This document shows, in pieces, positions 34,274 through 43,343 of a stretch of DNA of 56,293 nucleotides. The DNA lies in contig NZ_CABFWF030000011.1 of NCBI RefSeq assembly GCF_902153245.2, positions 297,497 through 353,789 on the forward strand, read 5' to 3'. The notes beneath the pieces are model-generated. The model ran no database searches. It saw nothing but the letters and a program-made list of their open reading frames with translations, and was not told the DNA's origin. Position 1 is the stretch's first letter. Each line of letters starts with the position of its first letter. Both the position numbers and the translations under genes were made by a program. The DNA comes from Pseudorhizobium endolithicum (lineage in GTDB: Bacteria > Pseudomonadota > Alphaproteobacteria > Rhizobiales > Rhizobiaceae).

Positions 34274-37196
34274 GAAGGCGCTCTCCTTCAGGATCAACGA
34301 AAACTGTCGGGACGACACGCATAGCCACTTGCTGGCCTTGGAGAGGATTGGCAGCGATGATCACCTCTCCCATCCGGTCGCCGCCATTGGTCAGGAAGGC
34401 GAGACCAATTGCCGAGGCCATGTGCGGAGAAAAGGCGGCTGAGGAGATCCAACCCTGGTCATTCTCCGTCTTCTGCACCGCCCCCTCGGCAAAAAGGTGC
34501 GATCCCGCAACCACCGGCTCGGCCGGATCGAGCGGCCGTAGACCGACGAGCACGCGCGTTTCCAGCTGAAGGCCTGGGCGCCGGCTCATCACAGCGCCTA
34601 TCGCATCCTTCTTTGAGGAGACCATCCGCCCCATGCCGAGCATTTGCGCAGTGGTCTGGCCATTGAGTTCATTGCCCGCCGCATGCCCCTTCTCGATACG
34701 CATGACACCGAGTGCCTCCGTACCGTAGACGACCGCGCCCAGATCCACACCCAGTTCCATCAACCGGGCCATAAGCGCGTTGCCGTACCGCGCGGGAACG
34801 GCAACTTCATAGCCGAGCTCCCCACAAAAGGAGATGCGGAAGAGCCTCGCACGCAGGCCACCGCAGACCGTCAGATTGGCGCAGGCCATGAAAGGAAAGG
34901 CTTCATTGGAAAGATCAGCGTCATCAACCACGCGCTGAAGAAGTCTCCGTGCATTCGGACCCGCAACGGAAAACTGCGCCCAGGCATCGGTCGTGGATAT
35001 CAATTGAACATCGAGTTCAGGCCAAAGGCATTGGCGAGCGAACTCCATGTGCCGATATACCGGGCCGGCCTGGGCAGTGGTGGAGGTTACGACGTAATGG
35101 TTCTCTGCAAGCCGAGCGCAGGTACCATCATCAAAGGCATGCCCGTCCTCCCGCAACATGAGGCCATAGCGCACCATGCCCACCTTCAGGCTCTTCATCG
35201 GGTTGCAGTAGAGGCGATCCAGGAACTCGGCGGCATCCGCACCCTGGACATCAACCTTCCCCAGCGTGGTTACATCGCATATTCCGACACCTCTGCGGGT
35301 GGCGAGAACTTCGCGATCGACCGTTTGGCGCCAATGTGCTTCTCCCGGCTGCGGGAAATACTGGGCACGGAGCCATTGCCCCACCTCGACAAAAACAGCG
35401 CCCTTGGTTTTAGCCCATTGGTGACTTGGTGTCAGGCGACGCGGACGGAAATTCGTGCCGGTATCACCTCCGCCCAGGACGGCAAGCGAAATTGGCGTGT
35501 AAGGGGGACGGAAGATGGTCGTCCCCGTCTGAGGGATCGATTTTCCTGTCAGCTCTGCCATAACCGCAAGTGCGGTGACGTTTGAAGTCTTGCCCTGATC
35601 GGTCGCCATCCCAAGCGTGGTCCAGCGCTTCAGATGCTCAACCGGCCGCATGTTTTCCTGGTAGGCGAGCTTGATGTCCTTGACGGTCACGTCGTTTTGG
35701 AAATCCACCCATGCCCGTCCCTTGCCAGGCACGTGCCAAAGCGGTTGGAGATTTTCCTCGCGGACCTCGACCTCGGGAAGACGCAGAGCTTCCGGACGTA
35801 GGCCAAGTTGTTGGAGCGACGCCATTGCCGCCTCCGCACCCGAGCGCAGTGCAGCATGCAAGCTACCTTCTCCCTTGGCCGCCCCCGCGACCGTCATGCC
35901 CTTCGGCAGGTCCGGCCCGGGTACAAAGGCATGAAGTTCAGCATCCCAGACCGGACGCCCGCGGTGATGCGAGATCAGGTGAACATTGGGATTCCAGCCG
36001 CCAGAAACACCAAGCGCTCCACAGCTGATCCACTCCGATCCACCCGGCCTGGACACCTCGATCGACGCCAAACCATGACGACCTTTGGATCCAGTCACCA
36101 TGGCGCCTCTGATCACACGAAAATCCCCTTGCTGGGGCGCATCCCCGCGCGAGTCGACAACCGCCGCGATCTCCACGCCCTTGGCAAGCAGGTCGCGGGC
36201 AGCACAGTGGCCGCTGTCGTTGTTGGTGAAGATCGCCACGCGGCTCGCGGGGCTTACCGCCCAGCGGTTGGCAAAGGCCCGCAGGGCGGATGACTGCATA
36301 ATCCCCGGGCGGTCATTGTCTCGGAAGGGAATGTGCCGCTCGATTGCTCCGCCGGCAAGAATTGAACGACGCGCCGTGACGCGCCAAAGCGTCTGCCTCG
36401 GACGGTTGCCCGGAACGGGCAGGTGATCCGAAACACGTTCAACTGCGCCATAGATGCCGTGATCGAACGCGCCAAATACCGTGGTGCGACGCATCACCTT
36501 CAGGTTTGGTAGCTGCGCCAGCTCTCCTTCGAGCGACCGGAGCCAATCGGCGGCGGATTTCCCGTCGAGGGTATCCGTTTCGGCGAGAAGACGCCCGCCA
36601 AGCTCGCTGCCCTCGTCGGCGAGTATGACGTCTGCACCGGCTCGTGCCGCCCCAAGCGCTGCCATCAATCCGGCAGCCCCGCCGCCGATCACTAAAAGAT
36701 CGGCGTGGAGGAAGCCTTTGTCGTAGACATCGGGGTCGGCTTGCATCGACAAGCTGCCGAGTCCTGCCGCCCTGCGGATTATCGGCTCGTAGAGCTTCTC
36801 CCAGAACGCTTTCGGCCACATAAAGGTCTTGTAGTAGAAGCCCGCCGTCAGGAAGTCTGAAAACAGATCATTGATCGCCAAGGCATCGAACTTGAGTGAG
36901 GGCCAGCGGTTCTGGCTCGTGGCTTCCAAGCCCTCAAAGAGCTCAACCATTGTCGCGCGTGTGTTGGGCTCCTTGCGAGCACCCGAGCGCAGTTCAACCA
37001 GCGCGTTCGGCTCTTCGGAACCTGCCGAAAAGACCCCGCGCGGCCGGTGGTACTTGAACGAGCGACCAACGAGGCGGACGTCGTTGGCGAGCAAGGCCGA
37101 AGCGAGCGTATCGCCGGCGTAGCCTGAATAGCTTCGACCATCGAATGAGAATTGCAGCGGCTTACTGCGATCAATGACACCGCCAGACAGTCTCAT
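34266..37196 (-). CDS. soxA: Sarcosine oxidase alpha subunit
   Basis: A 976-aa subunit of normal size. A ferredoxin-like N-terminal segment (KPLQFSFDGRSYSGYAGDTL and FKYHRPRGVFSAGSEEPN) is followed by an FAD/NAD-binding domain with LLVIGGGAAGLMAALGAARA, and in the C-terminal half an aminomethyltransferase-like folate domain (VGICDVTTLGKVDVQGADAA through RIEKGHAAGNELNGQTTAQM). It binds NAD and folate and receives the methylene group taken from sarcosine to form 5,10-methylene-THF. It overlaps soxD by 4 nt. Confidence 0.96.
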   Translation of the reverse strand: MRLSGGVIDRSKPLQFSFDGRSYSGYAGDTLASALLANDVRLVGRSFKYHRPRGVFSAGSEEPNALVELRSGARKEPNTRATMVELFEGLEATSQNRWPSLKFDALAINDLFSDFLTAGFYYKTFMWPKAFWEKLYEPIIRRAAGLGSLSMQADPDVYDKGFLHADLLVIGGGAAGLMAALGAARAGADVILADEGSELGGRLLAETDTLDGKSAADWLRSLEGELAQLPNLKVMRRTTVFGAFDHGIYGAVERVSDHLPVPGNRPRQTLWRVTARRSILAGGAIERHIPFRDNDRPGIMQSSALRAFANRWAVSPASRVAIFTNNDSGHCAARDLLAKGVEIAAVVDSRGDAPQQGDFRVIRGAMVTGSKGRHGLASIEVSRPGGSEWISCGALGVSGGWNPNVHLISHHRGRPVWDAELHAFVPGPDLPKGMTVAGAAKGEGSLHAALRSGAEAAMASLQQLGLRPEALRLPEVEVREENLQPLWHVPGKGRAWVDFQNDVTVKDIKLAYQENMRPVEHLKRWTTLGMATDQGKTSNVTALAVMAELTGKSIPQTGTTIFRPPYTPISLAVLGGGDTGTNFRPRRLTPSHQWAKTKGAVFVEVGQWLRAQYFPQPGEAHWRQTVDREVLATRRGVGICDVTTLGKVDVQGADAAEFLDRLYCNPMKSLKVGMVRYGLMLREDGHAFDDGTCARLAENHYVVTSTTAQAGPVYRHMEFARQCLWPELDVQLISTTDAWAQFSVAGPNARRLLQRVVDDADLSNEAFPFMACANLTVCGGLRARLFRISFCGELGYEVAVPARYGNALMARLMELGVDLGAVVYGTEALGVMRIEKGHAAGNELNGQTTAQMLGMGRMVSSKKDAIGAVMSRRPGLQLETRVLVGLRPLDPAEPVVAGSHLFAEGAVQKTENDQGWISSAAFSPHMASAIGLAFLTNGGDRMGEVIIAANPLQGQQVAMRVVPTVFVDPEGERLRG

Positions 37197-37483
37197 ACTG
37201 CACCTGCCTTGGCCTTGAGCGCCACATCCCGCGCCAGTTCGGCGTGTAAAATCTCATGCGTGAGCGTATTGCGAGTCACGATCAGCCAACTGCGGTCCCC
37301 CTGCTCATGGAACCAGAGCTCGCGATGGACCCCCGCAGGATTGCCGCGGAGATAGATATATTCGTTGAAGGCCTCTGGGGCGCCCTCGGCAAGCCCGTCG
37401 GGGCGGTTCAGTAGTACAGCATCGCCAAGATAGGTAAACTCCTGCGCATCGCGCAGCCCCAGAAGGGGATGGGGGATCAACAT
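37193..37483 (-). CDS. soxD: Sarcosine oxidase delta subunit
   Basis: A 96-aa SoxD starting MLIPHPLLGLRDAQEFTYLG, with the typical YIYLRGNPAGVHRELWFHEQG. Known SoxD proteins bind zinc through Cys and His. Here the usual Cys after PxPxxG appears replaced (LLGLRDAQEF), so zinc binding may be altered. GAGGTGAT precedes the ATG. It lies 9 nt after soxB and overlaps soxA by 4 nt. Confidence 0.93.
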   Translation of the reverse strand: MLIPHPLLGLRDAQEFTYLGDAVLLNRPDGLAEGAPEAFNEYIYLRGNPAGVHRELWFHEQGDRSWLIVTRNTLTHEILHAELARDVALKAKAGAV

Positions 37484-37492
37484 GGCATCACC

Positions 37493-38743
37493 TCAATGCA
37501 GATTCGGTTGGGCGCCTGCACCCTTTTCGTCGATGACATAGCCACGCTCGAACCGGTCGAGGCGGTAGGCCTTGGCCGTCTCGTGCGGACGATCCGTCGC
37601 GAGGAGATGCGCAAAGGCATAGCCGGAAGCCGGCGTCGCTTTGAAGCCGCCATAACACCACCCTGCATTGAGGTAGAGGCCATCGATCGGGGTGCGGTCT
37701 ATGATCGGCGAGCCGTCCATCGACATGTCCATGATGCCGCCCCAGGTGCGCAGAAGTCGGGCACGCCCGATCATCGGCATGAGCGCCATGCCTCCCTCCA
37801 CTACATCCTCGATGACGGGCAGGTTGCCGCGTTGCGCGTAGGAATTGTAGCCGTCAATATCCCCACCGAAAACCAAGCCCCCCTTGTCGGATTGACTGAC
37901 GTAGAAGTGGCCCGCGCCAAAGGTAATGACGCCCGGAATCGTCGGCTTCAGTCCTTCCGAAACGAAGGCCTGCAGAACATGACTTTCGATCGGCATCCGC
38001 AGGCCGGCCAACTGCATCAACAGGCTGGTTGAGCCGGCGACCGCTACGCCGACCTTCTTGGCAGCGATATATCCGCGGCTCGTCTCCACGCCGAGGATAC
38101 GACCGTTCTCCATATGCAAGCCGGTCACCTCGCAGTTCTGGATCAGGTCTACACCTCGGGCATCGGCGCCGCGTGCATAGCCCCAGGCAACCCCGTCATG
38201 GCGCGCCGTGCCTGCGCGACGTTGCAGAAGCCCACCCTTGATCGGGAAACGGGCATTGTCGAAGTTGAGGAACGGCATCATCTCTCGCAGTTGCCCGGCT
38301 TCGACAAGCTCTGCGTCTGCTCCCGCAAGCAACATCGCATTGCCCCGCCGACGATAGGCGTCCCGTTGGGCGTCGGTGTGGAAAAGGTTGACGATACCGC
38401 GCTGGCTGACCATCGCGTTGAAATTGAATTCCTGCTCCAGGTTTTCCCAGAGCTTCATCGAGAACTCGTAGAAAGGCTCGTTGCCGGGGAGGAGATAGTT
38501 GGACCGGATGATTGTGGTGTTTCGACCGATATTGCCCGAACCAAGCCAGCCCTTTTCAACCACTGCGATGCGCGCCTGGCGGAACGTTTTGGCAAGATAG
38601 TAGGCCGTCGCAAGTCCATGCCCGCCGCCGCCGACGATGATATAGTCATAGGATGGTCGCGGATCTGGATCGCGCCAAAGCGGACGCCACCCCTGATGGC
38701 CTGTGAGGGCTTCTTTCAGCACCCGTAAAGCTGAATAGCGCAC
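37493..38743 (-). CDS. soxB: Sarcosine oxidase beta subunit (catalytic FAD flavoprotein)
   Basis: A 416-aa SoxB, the usual length. The FAD motif is YDYIIVGGGGHGLATAYYLAK. SGNIGRNTTIIRSNYLLPGN contains the site region for covalent FMN binding in the family, and the late GWCYGGFKATPASGYAFAHLL is typical. It demethylates sarcosine to glycine. GTG 38743 gives the canonical VRYSALRVLKEALTG start; AAGGA lies about 10 nt upstream. An ATG at 38806 is in frame but would add a non-homologous tail and overlap the divergent promoter. First gene of the sox-folD-purU operon. Confidence 0.95.
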   Translation of the reverse strand: MRYSALRVLKEALTGHQGWRPLWRDPDPRPSYDYIIVGGGGHGLATAYYLAKTFRQARIAVVEKGWLGSGNIGRNTTIIRSNYLLPGNEPFYEFSMKLWENLEQEFNFNAMVSQRGIVNLFHTDAQRDAYRRRGNAMLLAGADAELVEAGQLREMMPFLNFDNARFPIKGGLLQRRAGTARHDGVAWGYARGADARGVDLIQNCEVTGLHMENGRILGVETSRGYIAAKKVGVAVAGSTSLLMQLAGLRMPIESHVLQAFVSEGLKPTIPGVITFGAGHFYVSQSDKGGLVFGGDIDGYNSYAQRGNLPVIEDVVEGGMALMPMIGRARLLRTWGGIMDMSMDGSPIIDRTPIDGLYLNAGWCYGGFKATPASGYAFAHLLATDRPHETAKAYRLDRFERGYVIDEKGAGAQPNLH

Positions 38744-38797
38744 GTCCGTTCTTTCCTTGGCTCTTGCGTTTGAGGTACCAAACCTTACAACGGGGAC

Positions 38798-38845
38798 CCA
38801 AGCCATTATTGGACTTGGCGGACAGATTGTTGTCCATTTCGGACA
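38798..38845. promoter_or_regulatory. Two inverted repeats between soxB and the AraC-type regulator
   Basis: CCAAG-N11-CTTGG at 38798-38818 and TGTCC-ATTTC-GGACA at 38831-38845 lie in the 158-bp divergent region. They are good candidates for the binding site of the adjacent GlxA-type regulator. Confidence 0.5.
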
Positions 38846-38901
38846 TTCACCTGTCGACGGAAAAGGGTTCCCACCTCACCCGAGCAAGGGCAAACGATTG
38901 C

Positions 38902-39888
38902 ATGCGGTCCAGCATCCACTCAGTCGGCTTCATATTGACCCCCGGCTATGCGCTCATGTCGCTTGCCTCGGCGGTCGAGCCTTTGCGGGCCGCACGTCAT
39001 CTGGCGGGAAAGGATCTCTACAGATGCCACTACTACTCGGTGGAAGGCGGCTTCATTGCCTCCACATCAGGCGGCGGCTTTCAGACGGACCCGCTCTCCC
39101 GCGCGACGAATGATCGCCTTGATCTTGCTTTCGTCGTGGCCGGAGGGAACCCGCTACTCTACCATGATGCGGCACTCATCCGCGGCTTGCGCGCACTCGA
39201 TCATCTGCGCATTCCACTTGGAGGCATATCCGGTGGTGCTGCAATCCTAGCGAAGGCAGGGCTGATGGCAGGGCGCCGCTTTTGTGTTCACTGGGCTCAT
39301 ATTGATCCGCTGCGGGAAATCGATCCTGATCTATTGATCGAACCGGATCTCTATGTGGTTGACCGTGATCGCTACACTTGCGCAGGTGGCGTCGCGGCAA
39401 TGGACATGATGGGGGCATTGATCGCTCGCGATCACGGTGCGGCATTTGCGCGTGAGGTCAGCAACTGGTTTATCCACCACCGGCTGCGTACTGCCAATGA
39501 GCCGCAGCAGGAGGGCGTGCGCCAGCGCTTCAACCTGAACCATCCGATGTTGGAGGCGGCGGTGGAACTGATGGCTAGCCATCTCGCCGATCCACTTTCA
39601 CCCGAGCATATCGCTGGCCTGACAGGTGTCAGCTCCCGTCAGCTCCAGCGGTTGTTCCAGGCACAGTTCAACATGCCGATGATGGGTTTCTACCGGGATC
39701 TGCGCCTTGCAAAAGCAGATGAGCTGCTTCAGCAAACGGACTTGGCCATCCTGGATATCGCATCGATCACGGGCTTCACCTCGGCGGCGCATTTCTCGAG
39801 ATGTTTTGTCCAACGGTACAAGATACCGCCGAGACGAAAACGTCACGCCGCAAGAGGCATACCTTCATCTTCGGGCGAGGCCGGTTGA
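38902..39888 (+). CDS. GlxA-type AraC-family regulator (GATase1-like domain plus HTH)
   Basis: A protein of about 328 aa. The N-terminal DJ-1/PfpI-like domain reads SVGFILTPGYALMSLASAVE, with LRIPLGGISGGAAILAKAGL at the elbow. A C-terminal AraC helix-turn-helix pair follows (LSPEHIAGLTGVSSRQLQRLFQ; AILDIASITGFTSAAHFSRCF). GATase1-like AraC regulators such as GbdR and SouR control glycine-betaine and sarcosine use in Pseudomonas. Placed divergently to soxB, this one probably senses sarcosine or a related methylglycine. The start is uncertain (ATG 38902 matches relatives; the frame is open upstream). Confidence 0.88.
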   Translation: MRSSIHSVGFILTPGYALMSLASAVEPLRAARHLAGKDLYRCHYYSVEGGFIASTSGGGFQTDPLSRATNDRLDLAFVVAGGNPLLYHDAALIRGLRALDHLRIPLGGISGGAAILAKAGLMAGRRFCVHWAHIDPLREIDPDLLIEPDLYVVDRDRYTCAGGVAAMDMMGALIARDHGAAFAREVSNWFIHHRLRTANEPQQEGVRQRFNLNHPMLEAAVELMASHLADPLSPEHIAGLTGVSSRQLQRLFQAQFNMPMMGFYRDLRLAKADELLQQTDLAILDIASITGFTSAAHFSRCFVQRYKIPPRRKRHAARGIPSSSGEAG

Positions 39889-39909
39889 ACGAATTCCTGC
39901 GGACGGTTC

Positions 39910-41424
39910 TTACGAAGTTGCGCCGAACTCCTTGCGCAGCAGCGCCTCGTAATCGAGGACGAGCTTGTCGGCGGACGTCCCATTGGCCTCGGCCATAACA
40001 TCGGCTACCCGTCGCATCTCCGAACGACCAAGGTCGGCACTCCATCCCAATCCGAGACGACCGAACATAACATCGGCAAGGGTAGCCGGACCTAGAGGAC
40101 CTGCGATGAAGTCTCGTTCATCCGCCCTTCGCGGCGCAAGCGGCGGCAGCCTCTCCGTGCTTCGCGGATAGGCGTTCCGACCGCTCCGGGCGGCAATAAG
40201 CTTTGCCACCTCTTCCGCCGTGATCCGATGATCCGCAAGTCGTCCCCAGGCCATGGAGAGCCAGGCCCCGCCATCCTGTACGGTGTCATCGGGGGCATAG
40301 ATCGTACGTAACCACTGGCCGCGCAAGTTGTCCGCGCTATAGCCCGCGGGACGATAGCCACCCCAATGATAGAGCACATCGTCATGGTCGATGTGAGCGC
40401 CGGGAATATTCTCAGCCGCAGCCGCAACCAGTGCTGCGACGTCACTTTCTTCTGCCCGAGGTGGTGGCGGGTCACCGACAACTGCCGTCTCGGTCGGACC
40501 GACGATATGATAATCCCGCCATGGGACGGCCAGGAAGAGATGACCAAGCTCGTTTCTGCGGAGGATGCCCATTCCGCGAAACGGCTCCGGCAATCGCATG
40601 GCGGCATGGCAGCCCTTATTGGGAGTGACGGTTCGCGATGGAAATCCCGTCAGCCCTGCGCTTGCCGCTCTCGCATTGATCCTGTCCGAGGCAATGCCGG
40701 TCATGTTGACGACATGCCGCGCGCTGACGCTCGACGTCACCCCAGGCGTGAGCATGTCGACAAGTGAAAGCCGCCAGCCCCCCGTCTCTCGCGTGACGTC
40801 CGCAAGCGCCACGTAGTTGAGCACCTTCGCCCCCAAGGCGGCCGCATCCCGCGCATAATCATGGCAGACCGCTTCGGGCCACTCGAAGACAAGCTCGGAG
40901 AAGCTGACAAGCCCGACAAGGTCATCACTGAAGAACGGACGCAAGGGATGGTCTTGAAGAGACTGGCCAGCAAATCGACGATAGTCGATTGGAACTCCAT
41001 ACCCCCCAAGCGCTCTCAACGCACGAAACGCGAGATCATAGGCCCAAGGGCGAACGGCATCTTCTGCCCGGATGGGTATGACAAAGGGACGCGCTATCAA
41101 TCGGCCCGGCAGATCGCGCCAGAGCCTTGCTCGCTCGATCATCATCCGCCGGGCGAGGCGCAGATTGCGCAGCTTCGCACCGGGGCCCTTGGCATGAAGA
41201 ACCTCGGCAAGGTAATTGAGGCCGCAATGCATTATCCTGCTGGATCGGGATGAACTGCCAGCTCCGAAGTCCTCCTTCTCCACCAACAACACACTGCGCC
41301 CTTCATGGGCCAGTTGCCGGGCCACGGCGGTTCCGTTTATTCCGCCGCCAACCACGGCGACTTCGAACGCCTGCCCGGCGACAGAGCCAATGCGAGTTCG
41401 CAAATCGGTCGCTGTCATGTTCAT
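39910..41424 (-). CDS. GlpD-like FAD-dependent dehydrogenase
   Basis: A 504-aa flavoprotein of the glycerol-3-phosphate dehydrogenase type. It has the FAD motif FEVAVVGGGINGTAVARQLA, then LVEKEDFGAGSSSRSSRIMHCGLNYL, and the late HWGGYRPAGYSADN. Because it sits in an operon with an ornithine cyclodeaminase-like gene (ATGA overlap) and beside sarcosine oxidase, it may oxidise an amine or hydroxy acid rather than glycerol 3-phosphate. It could still be a plain GlpD paralogue. The end lies 21 nt from the convergent AraC gene. Confidence 0.82.
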   Translation of the reverse strand: MNMTATDLRTRIGSVAGQAFEVAVVGGGINGTAVARQLAHEGRSVLLVEKEDFGAGSSSRSSRIMHCGLNYLAEVLHAKGPGAKLRNLRLARRMMIERARLWRDLPGRLIARPFVIPIRAEDAVRPWAYDLAFRALRALGGYGVPIDYRRFAGQSLQDHPLRPFFSDDLVGLVSFSELVFEWPEAVCHDYARDAAALGAKVLNYVALADVTRETGGWRLSLVDMLTPGVTSSVSARHVVNMTGIASDRINARAASAGLTGFPSRTVTPNKGCHAAMRLPEPFRGMGILRRNELGHLFLAVPWRDYHIVGPTETAVVGDPPPPRAEESDVAALVAAAAENIPGAHIDHDDVLYHWGGYRPAGYSADNLRGQWLRTIYAPDDTVQDGGAWLSMAWGRLADHRITAEEVAKLIAARSGRNAYPRSTERLPPLAPRRADERDFIAGPLGPATLADVMFGRLGLGWSADLGRSEMRRVADVMAEANGTSADKLVLDYEALLRKEFGATS

Positions 41425-42353
41425 CTCAAGTCGTGTCCCCTACCCTTGATGACCGCTTCCCTCCAAAGGTAATGCGCCAGCGCAACATCGACCGCCCCCA
41501 ATCCGGTAGGGAGGAAGATGCGCGGGCGGGTTTGTGGATAGGAAGGAGCAGTCTCCGTTATGGACAGCATACGCGCCATGCCCATCGTGGCGATATCGCC
41601 CCGCGTCATCAAGGCTCGTGCCTGCGGCACGTCATCGACATGGACCACGTCCCTGATGGTCAGCGCCTCGTGAGTGAAGCTTCTCCCAAGATCCACCAGG
41701 CTGACGAAGGCGCCGGGTGCTAGATCACCGGGCGTGAAGCAGGTGTTGATAGCAGCAGGGCTACTTGCAATTATGATGTCCGCACCCTCGACACAGGTGC
41801 GGGCCGAAGAGACTGCCTCGGCAGCAAGGCCTGACTCGACAGCCAGCTTCACGAATTGCTTCGCCGTATCGCCGCTTCGACTCCAGGCTCTCACCTCAGC
41901 CAAAGGAAACGACGTCTGGAAAGCATCGAGATGGAGCCTCGCCTGTTCGCCACAGGCAATGAACGCGATCCGTCGAGCCTGCGGCTGCGCAAGTAGCTTG
42001 GCGGCATAAAGGCTCATCATTGCGGTACGCCACGCGGTGATCCATCCCGCTTCGACGACGGCGAGTGGCGTTGCTCGCTTCTCCGAAGACAGAAGGATAT
42101 GAGCTGCAGCAGTCTTTGTTGAGGACTCGGGCTGATGATCTATGCCGAACCACTTCACGCCGGCCACGCCAAGGTGTGACATCCGTACGGGAAAGGCGAT
42201 AAAACGTGCCGCATTTTCCGAAGCTAATGTTGTTCTCGGCGGCATTTGTACCCTTCCGTCCGCCAGTGCTGTCAGGGTGTCGCCGATGATCGCGAGCAGA
42301 CCGCTGGGGTCAGGTAGAAGATCCCGGACATTCTGGTCGGACAGATATAGCAA
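41421..42353 (-). CDS. Ornithine cyclodeaminase / mu-crystallin family protein
   Basis: A 310-aa protein. FPVRMSHLGVAGVKWFGIDH carries the substrate-binding Lys region, then EAGWITAWRTAMMSLYAAKLL (the T-x-x-R-T-A motif is slightly changed) and the nucleotide-binding RIAFIACGEQARLHLDAF, where the usual GxGxQA reads CGEQA. ADIIIASSPAAINTCFTPGD follows. Members include ornithine cyclodeaminase, alanine dehydrogenase and ketimine reductases. The altered dinucleotide loop argues against a simple call. It is first in its operon, with a palindromic operator about 15 nt before the start codon. Confidence 0.87.
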   Translation of the reverse strand: MLYLSDQNVRDLLPDPSGLLAIIGDTLTALADGRVQMPPRTTLASENAARFIAFPVRMSHLGVAGVKWFGIDHQPESSTKTAAAHILLSSEKRATPLAVVEAGWITAWRTAMMSLYAAKLLAQPQARRIAFIACGEQARLHLDAFQTSFPLAEVRAWSRSGDTAKQFVKLAVESGLAAEAVSSARTCVEGADIIIASSPAAINTCFTPGDLAPGAFVSLVDLGRSFTHEALTIRDVVHVDDVPQARALMTRGDIATMGMARMLSITETAPSYPQTRPRIFLPTGLGAVDVALAHYLWREAVIKGRGHDLR

Positions 42354-42367
42354 GCTCCGTCATCCTC

Positions 42368-42386
42368 GGTATAAGATTTGGATACC
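42368..42386. promoter_or_regulatory. GGTAT-N9-ATACC operator upstream of the cyclodeaminase-like gene
   Basis: The wider repeat CCTCGGTAT-N9-ATACCGAGG (42364-42390) is a perfect 9-bp inverted repeat. Its core has exactly the same 19-bp geometry as the hyuA site at 31676-31694. It lies so close to the start codon that binding should repress. Confidence 0.65.
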
Positions 42387-42390
42387 GAGG

Positions 42391-42920
42391 AAGCTTATGC
42401 TGACCTGTCAGGCTTATCAACTGCTTTTACGGATGGGCTCGATAGAGATCTTTGCTGATCCTTCGACGTCATGAAATTTCCGACTGCTGAAGGCGGGCTC
42501 CACATGCGCCGCCGGGCGCCGGTACATCCGCGACCGGTCAGGAAAATCGAGATGTGCCCTGACAATCGGCCGATCATGAAGGAAGGCACGACCACCTGTC
42601 AGCCTTAGATGGGGACACCGAGCGGGGGAAACGAACACAGGAGCTTGGTCTGCCCCCTGAAAAGTGGCCCTCCCTTGGCCTGACCCCATAAGGTGGTCCG
42701 ATGTCACCTTTTGGCGGGCACCGTTGATAGTCACTCTGAGATCGCTCGGCAGCATCTGGTTTTCGGTGGACGTGCCGAGGTGCAGGTGGCTCAGGAAAAT
42801 GCCATGCAGGCGTCTTCCCCTGAACGGATCTGAGCCGTCGACCTCTACATTGCGAGAAGAACTGGACTACGTGTTCTTGCAGAGTCGCAAAAACAATTGC
42901 GGGGCGCTACGCGACCTCAC
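42391..42920. other. Intergenic region with possible insertion-sequence end fragments
   Basis: No gene recognised over 530 bp. Near 42650-42700 two similar segments occur in tandem, CTGCCCCCTGAAAAGTGG and CTGACCCCATAAGGTGG, which resemble terminal repeats of transposons. No transposase is readable nearby, so this is a weak call. Confidence 0.3.
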
Positions 42921-43343
42921 TCAGGCAAGCCATGGGTCCACGAGGATAACGCCGGTGCCCCGGAAATCTCGAATGTTGCGGGTAACGACCGCAAGCCCGT
43001 GCACGACCGCCGTAGCAGCGATGAGTGCATCAGCTTCGTTGCGGCGATCCGGAATATGCAGGTGGGCACATCGCGTTGCAATCGCGTCATCGATAGCAAT
43101 GATGCGCTGAGCGAACTCTGGGCGTACTCGGCTATCCATCCAGGCTCGTAAGCGAGCGCCCTGCTCGATGTCACGCCGCTGGATGCTGAGTATCCCGCGC
43201 TCAAGTTCTAGAATTGTTATGGCAGAAATATACAGATCACGAGAATCCTGCGCGCCTAGCCAAGCCGTTACGTTCGGATCAGCTTTACCGTCACCAACCT
43301 TACGGAGCTCGGAGACAACGTTTGTGTCGAGCAGATATCTCAA
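42921..43343 (-). CDS. VapC-type PIN-domain toxin (FitB-like)
   Basis: A 140-aa PIN RNase. It opens MRYLLDTNVVSELRKVG (first Asp, and the NxxSE motif of FitB/VapC), has LYISAITILELERGIL with the conserved Glu, then RRNEADALIAATAVVHGLAVVTRNIRDF with the later acidic residues. It would cut RNA when free. Its ATG overlaps the antitoxin stop (ATGA). All catalytic acids are present, so the toxin looks active and in need of its antitoxin. Confidence 0.92.
   Translation of the reverse strand: MRYLLDTNVVSELRKVGDGKADPNVTAWLGAQDSRDLYISAITILELERGILSIQRRDIEQGARLRAWMDSRVRPEFAQRIIAIDDAIATRCAHLHIPDRRNEADALIAATAVVHGLAVVTRNIRDFRGTGVILVDPWLA

Noticed and set aside
28000..38800. A complete creatinine-to-glycine pathway
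   Set aside because: N-methylhydantoinase-like HyuAB and sarcosine oxidase fit, but creatinine deiminase, creatininase, creatinase and N-carbamoylsarcosine amidase are not seen in the window.
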